A stretch of DNA of 64,000 nt, from NCBI GenBank assembly GCA_013115135.1, contig JABANP010000043.1:1-64000 (forward strand). The letters run 5' to 3'. Of the stretch, positions 37,415-47,555 are shown in pieces. The position numbers were made by a program, and so were the translations under genes. The notes beneath the pieces are model-generated. The model ran no database searches, had not been told where the DNA came from, and saw only the letters and a program-made list of their open reading frames with translations. Position 1 is the first letter of the stretch. Every line of letters starts with the position of its first letter. Source of the stretch: Perkinsus olseni (taxonomy: Eukaryota; Perkinsozoa; Perkinsida; Perkinsidae).

Positions 37415-37876
37415 ATGACCTTCACTCCTCCACCAGCTGGTAGCAAGCCCTCTGCCGAAATAGCCGACTTGGCGAGGTAAGGTGTGTGGTGTATGCTCTC
37501 GAGATTATCCGATCGTTTTCGGTTTTCAGAATCACTTCTGTGTCGTCGTTGATGTCTAATGCGGTGGCGAGAGCTACTGGAAGGCCGAGAAGGAATTCGG
37601 TGAGTCAACTCAATTGTCTCATCACAATTATCTTCGTTCAATCGCAGCTACTCTCGCCCTCGGTTGTCCAAGCGGACACTCCATGGCCGATGAGGACGGA
37701 TTGGGGAGGACATGACCCCGCCACTCCCTTCGCTGAGCTCATGATCAACACCCACTCTATGTTTTGGCCAGTGGCCATCTTCATTTTCCTGTCGGCGACG
37801 TGAGTCTATTTTTTCTGAGCTGAAGTGTCATCCCTGTTTGAAGCGGTCGCATGCCAGATACATGGTGAAGAAGTGA
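37415..37876 (+). CDS. Short membrane protein, triplet copy C
   Basis: Same structure as copies A and B. Exon 1 is MTFTPPPAGSKPSAEIADLA (ATG 37415). Exon 2 is ITSVSSLMSNAVARATGRPR. Exon 3 is LLSPSVVQADTPWPMRTDWG followed by FAELMINTHSMFWPVAIFIF. The final exon adds YMVKK with TGA 37876. The intron before the last exon is GTGAGT...TGCCAG. Copies B and C share a Pro-rich start, so they are closer to each other in exon 1, while A and C share the WGGHDP sequence exactly. The 1.2 kb between B and C contains a tRNA-Gly, and a second tRNA-Gly follows C. Confidence 0.6.
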
Positions 37877-39527
37877 CGTGAGAAGCTACTGAGTAGATCG
37901 ATCGTACAGGGGTTGGCGGTCCCACTGTGGAGCACCTCCCTATGAGCAGTAATCAGCTCGCTACTATTTGATCGTTTACGAGATGAACGATGCTCGATCA
38001 TTTTGGATATTATCTGATGAATTATGAGATGCGTTATCTCCCTAGTGTGTCCTCTCTCACCTTTAGTTATCTGTTTCGAATGTCCGGGCCAAGTCTGATC
38101 CATTAGCTCTGTAATTGGAGCTGAGCACCTGCGCGTTGTACATGCGGGGAATAGTGACTGCGTTCCCATCCAGACTGAGTTAGTATCGTCCTTATAGAAA
38201 ACGGTCCGAGATATTGCAAGATCGTGACACAGAGATGAGGAGAAGCTCTTGCTTGGCACTGAGGAATCGAAATGGTTAGTTCTGACCATTCCCTTCCCTC
38301 GGTGGGTTTCCTAGAACACCAAGATCAGATCGTCGACGAAGAAGCGGATGGTCAACAAATTGAATAAAGCTGCAGCACCGCCTTAGCTGCAGGTTGTTCT
38401 CAACGTGAGCAAGTATTGAGTAGTCCTGTGGCCAATTTGACCATGACAAGATTACTGGAATTTTAAGGTGGGACTCCTACTTCAACTTATAGACTTTTGA
38501 GTGTATGATAAACAGGCTGAACATCGACAGATGTAAAACTGCATCATCCGAGAATCGAACTCGGGTCACAACGATGGCAACGTTGTATTCTACCACTAGA
38601 CCAATGATGCTGTTGATGTTTTTTGTAGTAGTTTTGCCAAGGACACTACAAATACCGCATGCTACCACATCTCACTGGCCATCCATATGTACCTTTCGTT
38701 ACAAGAGAGGTCGTATGAATTCATGTTTCGTTCAGTGTGATCTTGATGAAGTTGAGAGGCTCAAGAGCAAGAATGGTCCACCGTCAGCAGAATTGTCACC
38801 GAATGCCGGTACACGAAGTACATAAGCGTACAGTACCGATACACGAAATCATACAGCGCGTGTACGCAGAAAGGTACTTCAGAAGGCACCCGATATGTAT
38901 TTGTTCACGTTCAACTCGAGCGTGAAGAAATGAGCATCCCTCAATGATTCCCTACAGTGCCCCTTGGCATTCCGGCCGGGTTGGAACTCTGCTCCTCTTC
39001 GGTACCAGCATAGCCGATAGCCACCTCCAGGATCTTTGTTATCCTACTGTGGAATGTGCCACGTCGGAGTTTGGCTCCTATTACGAGGGTATAGATGCCC
39101 ACTTTGGACTTCTTCGCAAGGAAGGTGTGCAGCGTTTCCAGCTCACGGAGCAGGATACATATGATGACATGAGTCATGTCACATGACCCTCAAACCAGTA
39201 GGGGGCCCGGTTGCTGAGGATATAAGTGGGGTTGCTTTCATAACACCCGGCGATTTCGGTCGGTCTCCGGGTCTCTGGTTCACGGCGCCTACAGCCCAAG
39301 GGTGTTTTTCATTTTTGGTTGCGATCTCTGATTCTGCACAGTTCATTTAGGCTTGAGCAGAGCGGGCTCGCCCGCGGGTCGCAAACACACCCACTTGTAC
39401 CCGGAGTCGTTACTCATACAGCACCTTCGGGAAAGGCCAGCATCTCATCTTTCAAGGCCATCTCTCACTTCACTCTCGATTGGAGGGCAACCTCCTGCAT
39501 CGGGTATCAGTCCACTTCCATTGCCCC
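37877..39527. other. Spacer containing one tRNA-Gly
   Basis: Apart from the tRNA at 38540-38610 no gene is supported. A 153-codon - strand frame (37828-38289) overlaps the 3' end of copy C and has no domain. Confidence 0.4.
38540..38610 (-). tRNA. tRNA-Gly (anticodon GCC)
   Basis: Third identical 71-base copy, followed by a TTTT terminator on its strand (reverse complement of GTAAAAC at 38533-38539). Confidence 0.95.
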
Positions 39528-41222
39528 ATGCTAACTCACCTGGCGTTCATCCTCACACTAGTCACCCACACTCGGACACAGCCGCCCAGAGATTGTCTAC
39601 GGGTGGGCAGCTTGCACGAGACCAGTGACGCTAGGATGTTCGAGCTCCCCCGGCACGAAGGCGAGGTGAGAACGCCGGTTCGAGGCCTCGCTAGGACCAT
39701 ATTACTCGTCGCAGATACGAGTGCCCATCTATAACGATAGCAACATCACTAGTAGCGCAAATTGTGGTATGTACTTCGCCGTAGGGGACATATTGTGTAT
39801 CTCACAGAGGGAGCTCAAAGTGAGGTCCATACGGCTCGTAGTGGCCAGGCGGATCGCAGGTCCGTCGAAAGTGGGGTTTGGTGGTGCAGCTAGAAGACGA
39901 GCATCGAGCTGCTCTTGGACAGAACTTCACCTGGGGTTCGTGTGCCTCGACCGGAGGAGAAGATCGGAGGGTGCTCATGCAGGGTCTTCATCGCGACAGC
40001 AGACTCTACCTTGATAGAAGTGGACAGAGGTGAAGTCAGCTCACCCTATGTAAGATTCCCTTCGTGGTACAGGTTATTCATCTCGCATCCTGGGAGGCAT
40101 CTGGTTTACATGTATCATCTCATAGGGTCCAAATTCACTCACACTGGCAATAGGAGGCACTACGACGTACGTATCCGGTCAGATTGCGGACAGGAACTGT
40201 TCTTCGAGGACTGCAGGTTGTCGCTGGGGAAGACGGCGAGCTGCAGTACCCGACTGATGTGATATTATTGGAGTGGAATGCCGTTACCCTTTCTGGTGAC
40301 CCTGGTAACGCCACCTTCGCTGCGTATGACTCCGGACTCCTTGCACAGGACGCTACTATGGCTATATAGTAGTTTGCGATATGCATGCTCACCGAGTCGT
40401 GCTGTACCCCCCTTTGGGAAGGAGCCCTGGCAAGATGGCAAGAGTGCTTGCTGGGTCCGGTAGGCTTCTCCCGGTGACCTGTGAGCTGATCATTGAAGGC
40501 CTTCTTGGTCCGCCTCAGGGTATCCTGGTAGCGATCTGTCGTCCTTGAACAGTCCCAACGCCATTGCCGTTGACCCCGACGCCCTTCTCTCGGAGCTGCC
40601 TTACTCGAGCCTCTTCATCGCTGACAGCGGCAATGGCCGGTTTGTCCGGTGGAGATTCGGTGCAGCTCGAGGAGAGCTAGTCGCGTTAGCTCAAGCTCAT
40701 GATTTGTTGATCCGCCCGACAGAATTGTTCTTCACGACATCGTCCAACACACAACTGTTACGACATCGACCCGTAGACTCTTGTTCTTCGCCACTTATTT
40801 CTCAGCGAGGTCCCGGAGCTCGGGCGTGCTCTGGCGTCCATGGCTGTGGCACTGAAAAGTCATCTCTGTACTTATCCATTGACCTCGATAGCTATCCTCG
40901 AGAGCTCCTCCGGGTGGATCGTTCAAGAGTTACGACGATAGTGTCTTCCGTGGATACCTACGCAGTAGGGGTTGACTCTTTCAACGCCACCGGCCGAGTT
41001 TCTTTCGGGAAGGCCCTGCACAGTGCTATCATTGTCAGTGATGCTGGTGATAGCTCATCGCCTGGATGGCTCAGAGTTAATCACTCACAGGCGGGAGACA
41101 TCGGATATTCAGAAATAGTCGTCAAACGGAACTCAGATGGCGACGGCTGTGTCTGCTATTTTATCGATATTACGCATGGTGAGCTCATAGAGCAGCGTGA
41201 ATATAGTTGTATAATTCGGTGA
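39528..41222 (+). CDS. Secreted NHL-like beta-propeller protein
   Basis: ATG 39528 starts a signal peptide (MLTHLAFILTLVTHTRT). Exons follow with in-phase GT-AG introns: the 5' exon ends HEGE, then VPIYNDSNITSSANCGMYFA (about 39713-39820), LGQNFTWGSCASTGGEDRR (about 39870-40028), SHPGRHLVYMYHLIGSKFTH (about 40071-40167) and GEDGELQYPTDVILLEWNAV (about 40218-40300). The large last exon contains NSPNAIAVDPDALLSELPYS and LFIADSGNGRFVRWRF. The latter pair is an NHL repeat signature (N-x-P-x-x-I-A-V-D ... L-x-I-A-D-S-G-N-x-R). Several Cys and N-glycosylation sites (NFT, NAT, NHS) fit an extracellular or lumenal propeller. Partner and role are unknown. The stop is TGA 41222. A few middle introns are uncertain. 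Confidence 0.65.
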
Positions 41223-42581
41223 ACGAATTTTCCCTGTTGCTGCGGCCTTGTCGTGTTCAAGTGTTGCCTCATCATCTATGGCGCTGCTAGCCAAGTCGCG
41301 ATAGAGCAGTGCTTTATCCTGACTTGGTGAACAGCGAAAGAACCAGAATCGCCGCGACAACCGTTCTTTTCCGACTAACCGCAAGTATGATGCTCATGCT
41401 GGCAGAGAAGCTTGGAACATCTCCGAGGGGTGCAATTTAGCGGTAGGGCGATCCTCGCAACCTGCGCGAGTATGGAGATGGGCATCTATGCTCGTACCAT
41501 TCATTCTATGACTTCAACTCGTGATCTGACACGTAGCCTGATCCAAGTGTAGTGCACTCGGGCACAGTACGCTTAGTGTACTGTCTGTCCAGTACTGAGA
41601 AACTTGGTTCTTTGTACTGCAGAGTCCGCATAAAATGTCGATGTTGCAGCGATCCACCAACATCCTACCTCCACACTCAAGTAGCGAAGGGCCGTACTCG
41701 CGTCCGCCGAAAACGGACGCTGAGTGTCACATCTTATGGCAGTATGTTTGAGGATGCTTCAATAGCTCTTTCTCTGGACCGGAAAACCGCGAGGAAGCCT
41801 TGGCCGTCGATCTTACCGCACACTGTGCCTCTCGAGCGAACAGTCAATCATGCTTCACAGAAGCACAGCGGTAGCGAGATCAAGAGTTTCCCGACGTGTA
41901 CTTACGTAATTAGGCAAGAATGAACACTTGTAATTCACTCTTCAGAAAAGTTTCTTCCACCAAGTTATCTTTCGCGAGAGGTCCCGCAGCGGGTCACTCG
42001 CTGCTTTCAGGTGTACTCTGGAGCTCCGCGCTTAACGGTGAAGGCCCTTCACTGAAGAGTGTCGGCGCCCTCTTCACATCCTCATGTTGCCATGTCTCAC
42101 TTAATCAACACAAGCCTCCTCGCCAGGTGATATAAGCCTAGTGGCGATCAAACGGCGATCGGGTTCAGGCGGGCAATCGCCGCCATAACGCGAAGCGCCC
42201 TACCCATCATTTGTGTCGACATTGACAGGTGTGCTGCTTTGGCAAAAAATAGTAAGCGTAGATCATTTTTGCTGGTGAAAGATTCGCTCTGATAGTGAAT
42301 CATCTTGAAAGATAGAGGGTAATGAAGACCGTCAGCACGAACCTCTCGGTGCTTTGGTGTTACAAAGCACCAGCAGGATCAGACGACCAAGTGTGTGGAG
42401 CTTGACAAATTAAGCGTAGTAATCAGACTCATCGCCATCAGCATCTGGTGACGAGGTAATACAGATGGTAGTCTAACAAAGCCGTACTGTCGGCGTTGAA
42501 CTCACACGAACGAGGTGATACAAAAGGACAGAGCAGGCCGATAAGCGAGAATCTGAGGACTCTTCGGCGAGGAGATGGTTT
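41223..42581. other. No supported gene
   Basis: A 123-codon + frame (41552-41923) has no domain. A 9-base-stem hairpin (GGTGCTTTG / CAAAGCACC) lies at about 42349-42372. The block at about 42235-42330 resembles 61600-61690, downstream of the shrunken family member, so it is shared 3' flank of the secreted-protein family. Confidence 0.45.
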
Positions 42582-43103
42582 TCACCTCCCCGACAGGACC
42601 CACCAGAGATTAGTAATCCACCTCACGAAAGAGCTTTCGTTCTCTCTAGCTACGGCGCCTTGAGGGCGTGTGAGGTCGTCGCCGTGGGTAGCCGCGGGGC
42701 TTGATACAGGCGTCTCAGTGGGGAGCAACTCCAGCAGAAAGTCATCGTCATTCTCAACCGCGCTTGCCAGGGACAATAATATTTCTGCGTCATTGAGACC
42801 CGCGGACCCAAACTCTTCCCGTACTTGAGCTGCCAGTGACACCCAGAAAGGATGTCTATCGTCTTCCGCTGTGATAGCCAGCCCTTGTGGCAAGTAGTCT
42901 TTGGCAGCAGGAGAACTCAACTCGGCACGTACTTGAGCTGCCAGGAGCGCCGCTAGAGTATCAACATCACCTTCATCAGCGATGAGCACGGGTGGTTCCG
43001 AGTGGGTGTCATAGGCTTTCAGGGATCTCAAGCTGTTGGGCATGGCGGCGACCACCGATATGAGGAGAAGGATACAGGTCAGATATCCTAGGGTGATCGA
43101 CAT
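42582..43103 (-). CDS. Small secreted repeat protein, family member 3
   Basis: 173 residues, single exon, ATG 43103. The signal peptide is MSITLGYLTCILLLISVVAA. Two helical blocks follow: DTLAALLAAQVRAELSSPAA and FWVSLAAQVREEFGSAGLND, separated by LPQGLAITAEDDRHP. The second-block tail is LLSLASAVENDDDFLLELLP, and the C-terminus is a Trp-rich helix (FVRWITNLWWVLSG). It is clearly the same architecture as members 1 and 2, with about one third of residues shared, and much closer to member 4 at 59657. The upstream 550 bases also match the region upstream of member 4 (43104-43660 versus 60180-60660), so members 3 and 4 are a second, dispersed duplication. Confidence 0.75.
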   Translation of the reverse strand: MSITLGYLTCILLLISVVAAMPNSLRSLKAYDTHSEPPVLIADEGDVDTLAALLAAQVRAELSSPAAKDYLPQGLAITAEDDRHPFWVSLAAQVREEFGSAGLNDAEILLSLASAVENDDDFLLELLPTETPVSSPAATHGDDLTRPQGAVARENESSFVRWITNLWWVLSGR

Positions 43104-43666
43104 GCTTCGCACGAGAGAAAAAGACCTGCAGTGCAAGATAGTAGCTGCTTCAGCCTTCGAAGGCCCTTGGGCTTGACGGCTACCTCTTCATGCTGTGCCT
43201 ACTAGCTCAACATGGAGTTCTCCGAGCCGCACCTCGAGCGCGCCTTAAACCTCGGAATCAACCACTAAGAAGTGACACTGTCTTCGAATGGGGTCATACG
43301 AAATGTAAGTAGAAGGTTTGGAAGCTAAGCTAGCTCAGGCCGCTATGTCCACACGCGCGGGCGGAACGACAACCTCTTTTCAGGACTGTCTACTACTTAC
43401 TCTTCCTCTCATCACTGCAGCGGTGCAATACGACGCCGAACTTGCGCCGATGACACAACACCATGCGACTTGTAGCCAGTGTCTCAGAGTTGAACATATA
43501 ATTCCGCGAAGGGTCCGTATATTCGACCTGGAACTAAATATAAGAAGACAAATCGCTGGCGACGGGATCGTTTTCCGAGAAAGACAGTGCTAGTGTCCCC
43601 TGCAGTATCGTCTACGCAACAGGCTGACGCCCTGAGACCAAGTAGGCTTCCTCGTCGGTGAGTGGC

Positions 43667-43697
43667 TGACTGCGTAAGCGTTACACTGTAAGGTCAT
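43667..43697. repeat. Dispersed 30-base repeat
   Basis: TGACTGCGTAAGCGTTACAC continuing to TGTAAGGTCA also occurs at 47967-47996 with one mismatch. The two copies are in direct orientation on either side of the transposon region. Confidence 0.6.
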
Positions 43698-44235
43698 GCA
43701 GTGCAAGACCAGGACGATTTTCTGAGCTTGGCTTGGATAAGAGGGTCGTGGATAAGATACGTCTGCATAGCAGACTCTGCCATGCGCTTCTGCGCACGTG
43801 CATGTACTCGCGTGCTTGGCTGAGCCCGAGCCTCAGCCGCCGAGGTTCAACAGCCAAGTAATATGCCGTTGGTCGCCCAGCCACAGTCTGTCACTTGAGG
43901 GATATCTGAGCTTCTCCTCCTCCACCATTCCATGCTAGCAAACAGAGCTGAAGCCTGATGAGGTTAAGTATTCGTGTGGGCACACAAGCCATCTGTCCCC
44001 TAGCGCGGCGCTAGTAGACTCCACTAAGTAGAGGGTGTCCCTGTTTGAAAGACTAGATTTGCATCTAGGTCGATCAGAGGTTCAAGGGAACGAATTTCAC
44101 CACGCCGACGGTTCCAGCGGATTCAGCAACGTTGACAGCCTTCGCACAAGTTTCCCTGGACCTCGGATAACGATTGATGCAAATTTCGTCCTTTGCGAAC
44201 GGATACCCTGTAGCCAGTCTAGCTCAGAATTAAAT

Positions 44236-44256
44236 GCTACTAGCTAAGCTAGTAGC
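44236..44256. repeat. Perfect 10-base-arm palindrome
   Basis: GCTACTAGCT, one A, AGCTAGTAGC. It has no evident partner gene. Confidence 0.6.
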
Positions 44257-44464
44257 ACTGATAGCTAGGCAAATATCAGCCCGGTAAGATCAAAACCGCC
44301 CCGAACTTTCCCTGGGCGTCCCAGCGCAAGATACAGTTGATACAGTACTCGCCATCAAACGATTGTATTTGTTTTGGCGGAGCTCACGGATCCAATGTTC
44401 GGAGTTACGAGCTGAAATTCCAGATATGGAGGTTTCTTGCTACTACGGATGATTACTGTTACTA

Positions 44465-44550
44465 GGAGCCGCCGGAACCTTCGGAGATCTGGCAGGCTGC
44501 ATCTGGGGCCGAGGGAAGGGCATTGCAGTGCAATGTCAATGATTCTAGCA
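44465..44550. repeat. Dispersed repeat interrupted by the transposon
   Basis: About 85 bases matching 58728-58810 (shared core CTTCGGAGATCTGGCAGGCT and the end TGTCAATGAT-CTAGCA). The homology stops exactly at the left end of the transposon, so the 58.7-kb copy approximates the empty left flank. Confidence 0.7.
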
Positions 44551-44759
44551 CACAGGTGGCCGGGGGTGGGGCTGAGGAGGGAAATATTGCACCAGATTTT
44601 TGGCAGTACATTCTCATACTATACGTTCTCCCGAGCAATAAAATACTCATTGGAGCGTCTAAGGGTATGGAAATCAAAAAATATCGCACTTCCTTTTTGC
44701 GCGCTATTTCTCACGCGCAGAAGGGCGTCGCGGGTTCGAATCCGGGTACGAACATTTCT
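44551..44759. repeat. Left terminal inverted repeat
   Basis: 209 bases, identical to the reverse complement of 47147-47355. The inner part includes CGCGGGTTCGAATCCGGGTA, which resembles a tRNA T-arm/B box. Confidence 0.85.
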
Positions 44760-44861
44760 AAAAACTTCACCACACTCCACCCATTGACAACAATAGGACA
44801 CTGTGGTTCTTCGGCATATTGTTAGGGGTGACAGGAAAAATTTACAGAGCAAAAATAAGAG

Positions 44862-47051
44862 CTAGGACAGCTCGGATGGGGGTTCTTCATCGGAACTGTC
44901 GGCTTCGCAGCCGGCGTCCTCGTCCAGGTGCGTGGCTACTCTCGTCCTGCCCGCTTCGTCCCAAGCTAGTCCCCAATTGTACGCAACCATGCAATCAACT
45001 AACCGAGAGCTGAATAGGGAGCTGTCAGGGTTGACTCGAAACCTCAAATCCCAAATCCTCTGAAGGCGGGCGTGCAAGGATTCACCTGACTGCTCGGAAG
45101 ACAGGCCTAGCCCCGCAGAGGGTTCGGCTTCATAGGTCTTTAGATATTCACATACGTGGTCACATAGTATGTGGACTTTCAGAGTCCAAGACAGATCAGT
45201 TGCCTCCCAGGCGACACGGAATCCTTCGACAGCTTGTTCCCAACCCTCTTCCCTGTGCAGCCCAAAGCACGCATCCTTGACGACCTTCAAACTTTTAAGA
45301 GCCTGTACTTTCAATCCTATCTGGCGGCGACGTCGGAAGGGGACCTTATTCTCAGCAACGGCATCGAGAAGCCGAGAGCACTCGTTGCCCTCCAAATCTC
45401 CGTTGAAGTAGGTCGACCTTTTGATACCAAGCCTGACCAGCACATCTTTTTGCTTCAAAGAGAACGCGTCGTCGGAGTCCAGGTCGCAGACCTCCTTGAA
45501 GACCTTGTTGGTTATACCCAGCAGCAGATGCAGGGGTGCCAGCGTCAGTACTTCCATGGGCGAATCCCTCCACTGTACGCACGGCTCATGAATCACGTTG
45601 TGGCAGTGTTGAGACAGGTCATGCTCATGAACCTCCCATGTTCGGGCTGCTGACGCCTGCCCAGTACAAGAGGAGCCTTTCGACCACAGGCAGAAAGGGC
45701 ATGGATACTTGCAGGAAGCCGACTGGATACCAACCACCATTGCCGCAACCTTGAGGTCACATGCTACCTGCTTAGACATCCCCATGGAAAACAGTGACTT
45801 AATGGAGGGATAACGAAACAGCTCTCGCAGGTTGTGCTGAGTCTCCAGAGCCTGACCCAACCCGATAACGAAGTTCTTGAGGACGCTATTGGGGCTGGGC
45901 AGATAGGGACAGCCGCTTTCAATCGTCACGATGTTCACTGAGAGCTTGAGGAACTGCCGCCCACCGTCGAACTGGAACTTCAAACGACTGACGCGATCAG
46001 CATCGCCGTCAGTCACAACGTCCAAGAGTGCGCCGACATCTACACACAGGCCAAACGGTATAGGGGAAGGAGGAGATTGTCGTTCAGTCTCCAAGTTAAG
46101 GCTCTCGCTCACGAATAGAGGGCCGAACACATCCCACTTCTCATTCCGGCAGCTCTCAAGCCCACCATTGGGGAACCTGATGCCCTCGCGACCGAGTATT
46201 GAGCACAGACGGCGAGCACTGTTCTTCCCAAGGCCGAGATGTCCGAGCCTGAGTAGGTCCCTTGCAGTCTCGATAGATATGCAGACACCTTGAGAAGCCT
46301 CATCATACCTCGAGGGAGTTAAACCCAGATACTCGTGACCATTCAGCTTGACACCGGTCCGGACAGGAGTAGTGGAACTCGACGAACCGCCATGACCAGT
46401 CGTAGTGAAGACATCCCTCAGGTGGTCCCGCATAAGCCTTTGGGTGAAGCCCCTGGCTTCAACGCGCTCAGCGAAAGCTCGCCCAGCCGCTGCAGCTTGA
46501 GAGGGCTTCTTCAAAACCCTATTACAGAGAGCGTCATCGTGATCCGCCACGGGTTGCGCACACTTGCTGCAAATAGGCTTGGGCGGCGACTGCTCCAGAG
46601 GACGGCCAGCTTTACGAGCATTGGAGCGTCTCGCCTGTATCTCGTTCGATACGCGATTAGAGACAATACCGCATACCTTACAGGGGGCCTCCTTGGAGCA
46701 CGCATCCCTGCGCGTAGAGACTCCATCCGCATCCATCTGGAGAGAGTCGACATAGCATCTCTGTTCCCGGTTCCATGTGTCATATGTCGAAGGATCAGAC
46801 ACGAAGCGGGTTAAGCGACGCGTGCAACCGTTGCATAAGATCTTCGGCAGAGTCAAATTGGTGATCTCACGCTTGAAGTCTATGTCGTAGAACTGCGAGG
46901 CTCTGGTGCAAGTAGTATCACCCGGAGAACGGGCCGGCTTGCCCTTTGCCGCTACCACCCTCTTGTAACAGAAGCGGCAAACTCGGTAAAGATTACCCAC
47001 GTGACGTGGATCAGCAGTAGTGGCAACCTCTTTGGGAATCTCGAGAACCAT
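44862..47051 (-). CDS. DDE-type transposase
   Basis: 729 residues in one exon, in contrast to the intron-rich host genes. ATG 47051 is the first in frame. The N-terminus has paired Cys motifs (CRFCYKR, then CNGCTRR; CKVCG, then CSKC and HDDALC), likely zinc-binding for DNA recognition. The core has FQFDGGRQFLKLSVNIV (candidate first acidic residue), a CPFCLW pair, LTLAPLHLLLGITNKVFKEV, and WTLKVHILCDHVCEYL followed by GLGLSSEQSGESLHARLQ (candidate catalytic Glu). This order (DGG block, CxxC, LHLxLG, SEQxxExxH) is seen in transposases with a RAG1/Transib- or CMC-like catalytic core; I cannot decide between them. An acidic tail follows and the stop is at 44862. No frameshift or stop is seen. 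Confidence 0.8.
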   Translation of the reverse strand: MVLEIPKEVATTADPRHVGNLYRVCRFCYKRVVAAKGKPARSPGDTTCTRASQFYDIDFKREITNLTLPKILCNGCTRRLTRFVSDPSTYDTWNREQRCYVDSLQMDADGVSTRRDACSKEAPCKVCGIVSNRVSNEIQARRSNARKAGRPLEQSPPKPICSKCAQPVADHDDALCNRVLKKPSQAAAAGRAFAERVEARGFTQRLMRDHLRDVFTTTGHGGSSSSTTPVRTGVKLNGHEYLGLTPSRYDEASQGVCISIETARDLLRLGHLGLGKNSARRLCSILGREGIRFPNGGLESCRNEKWDVFGPLFVSESLNLETERQSPPSPIPFGLCVDVGALLDVVTDGDADRVSRLKFQFDGGRQFLKLSVNIVTIESGCPYLPSPNSVLKNFVIGLGQALETQHNLRELFRYPSIKSLFSMGMSKQVACDLKVAAMVVGIQSASCKYPCPFCLWSKGSSCTGQASAARTWEVHEHDLSQHCHNVIHEPCVQWRDSPMEVLTLAPLHLLLGITNKVFKEVCDLDSDDAFSLKQKDVLVRLGIKRSTYFNGDLEGNECSRLLDAVAENKVPFRRRRQIGLKVQALKSLKVVKDACFGLHREEGWEQAVEGFRVAWEATDLSWTLKVHILCDHVCEYLKTYEAEPSAGLGLSSEQSGESLHARLQRIWDLRFRVNPDSSLFSSRLVDCMVAYNWGLAWDEAGRTRVATHLDEDAGCEADSSDEEPPSELS

Positions 47052-47146
47052 GTCCACAACCTCTATGAAGATATCAAGAAGTCCTAGCCAGGTTTTGTTC
47101 AGTTTTGTGGATGTGCTGAAGCACGGCCCAGGAAAGGACCATTTAG

Positions 47147-47355
47147 AGAAATGTTCGTACCCGGATTCGAACCCGCGACGCCCTTCTGCGCGTGAGAAAT
47201 AGCGCGCAAAAAGGAAGTGCGATATTTTTTGATTTCCATACCCTTAGACGCTCCAATGAGTATTTTATTGCTCGGGAGAACGTATAGTATGAGAATGTAC
47301 TGCCAAAAATCTGGTGCAATATTTCCCTCCTCAGCCCCACCCCCGGCCACCTGTG
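47147..47355. repeat. Right ter­minal inverted repeat
   Basis: 209 bases, mirror image of 44551-44759. It lies about 100 bases upstream of the transposase ATG and so probably contains its promoter. Confidence 0.85.
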
Positions 47356-47413
47356 AGTGGTAAGACTGGACTTGAGATAAGCTTAGTGATAATGTGCACT
47401 ACAGCTTACTACG

Positions 47414-47552
47414 CTAAGCTTAGTGTAGCACGTATACTCATGGACGCGAGTGCAAAGCGCACAGTAAGAACAGATGGTCATCTGGGACTAATGGGCCCCG
47501 ATTATGCGCCTTGCACTCGCGTGCATGAGTACTCGTGCTACACTATGCTTAG
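47414..47552. repeat. Large hairpin, 48-base arms
   Basis: Arms 47414-47461 and 47505-47552 are inverted copies with 5 mismatches in 48. The start is CTAAGC and the loop is 43 bases. It lies 59 bases outside the transposon. Short related pieces (GCACGTGCATGTACTCGCGTG) occur at 43795 and 60770, so it may be a small non-autonomous element or a remnant. Confidence 0.7.
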
Positions 47553-47555
47553 CTC

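Larger units (their letters stand above)
44551..47355 (-). mobile_element. Complete 2.8-kb DNA transposon
   Basis: Class II element of 2805 bases. Its ends are inverted repeats of 209 bases (44551-44759 and 47147-47355) that are identical by eye. The terminus is CACAGGTGGCCGGGGGTGGG. One long - strand gene fills the interior. No clear target-site duplication is visible: the left flank ends TCTAGCA and the right flank starts AGTGGTA. Perfect identity of the arms and an open transposase suggest recent, perhaps still possible, mobility. Termini starting CAC are typical of CACTA/Chapaev-type elements, but the superfamily is not settled. Confidence 0.85.

Noticed and set aside
41427..41480. A-box-like TTTAGCGGTAGGGCGAT with a small hairpin
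   Set aside because: No B box or acceptor stem follows, so it is not a tRNA gene.
41552..41923. 123-codon + frame
   Set aside because: No domain, signal, splice partner or protein-like composition.
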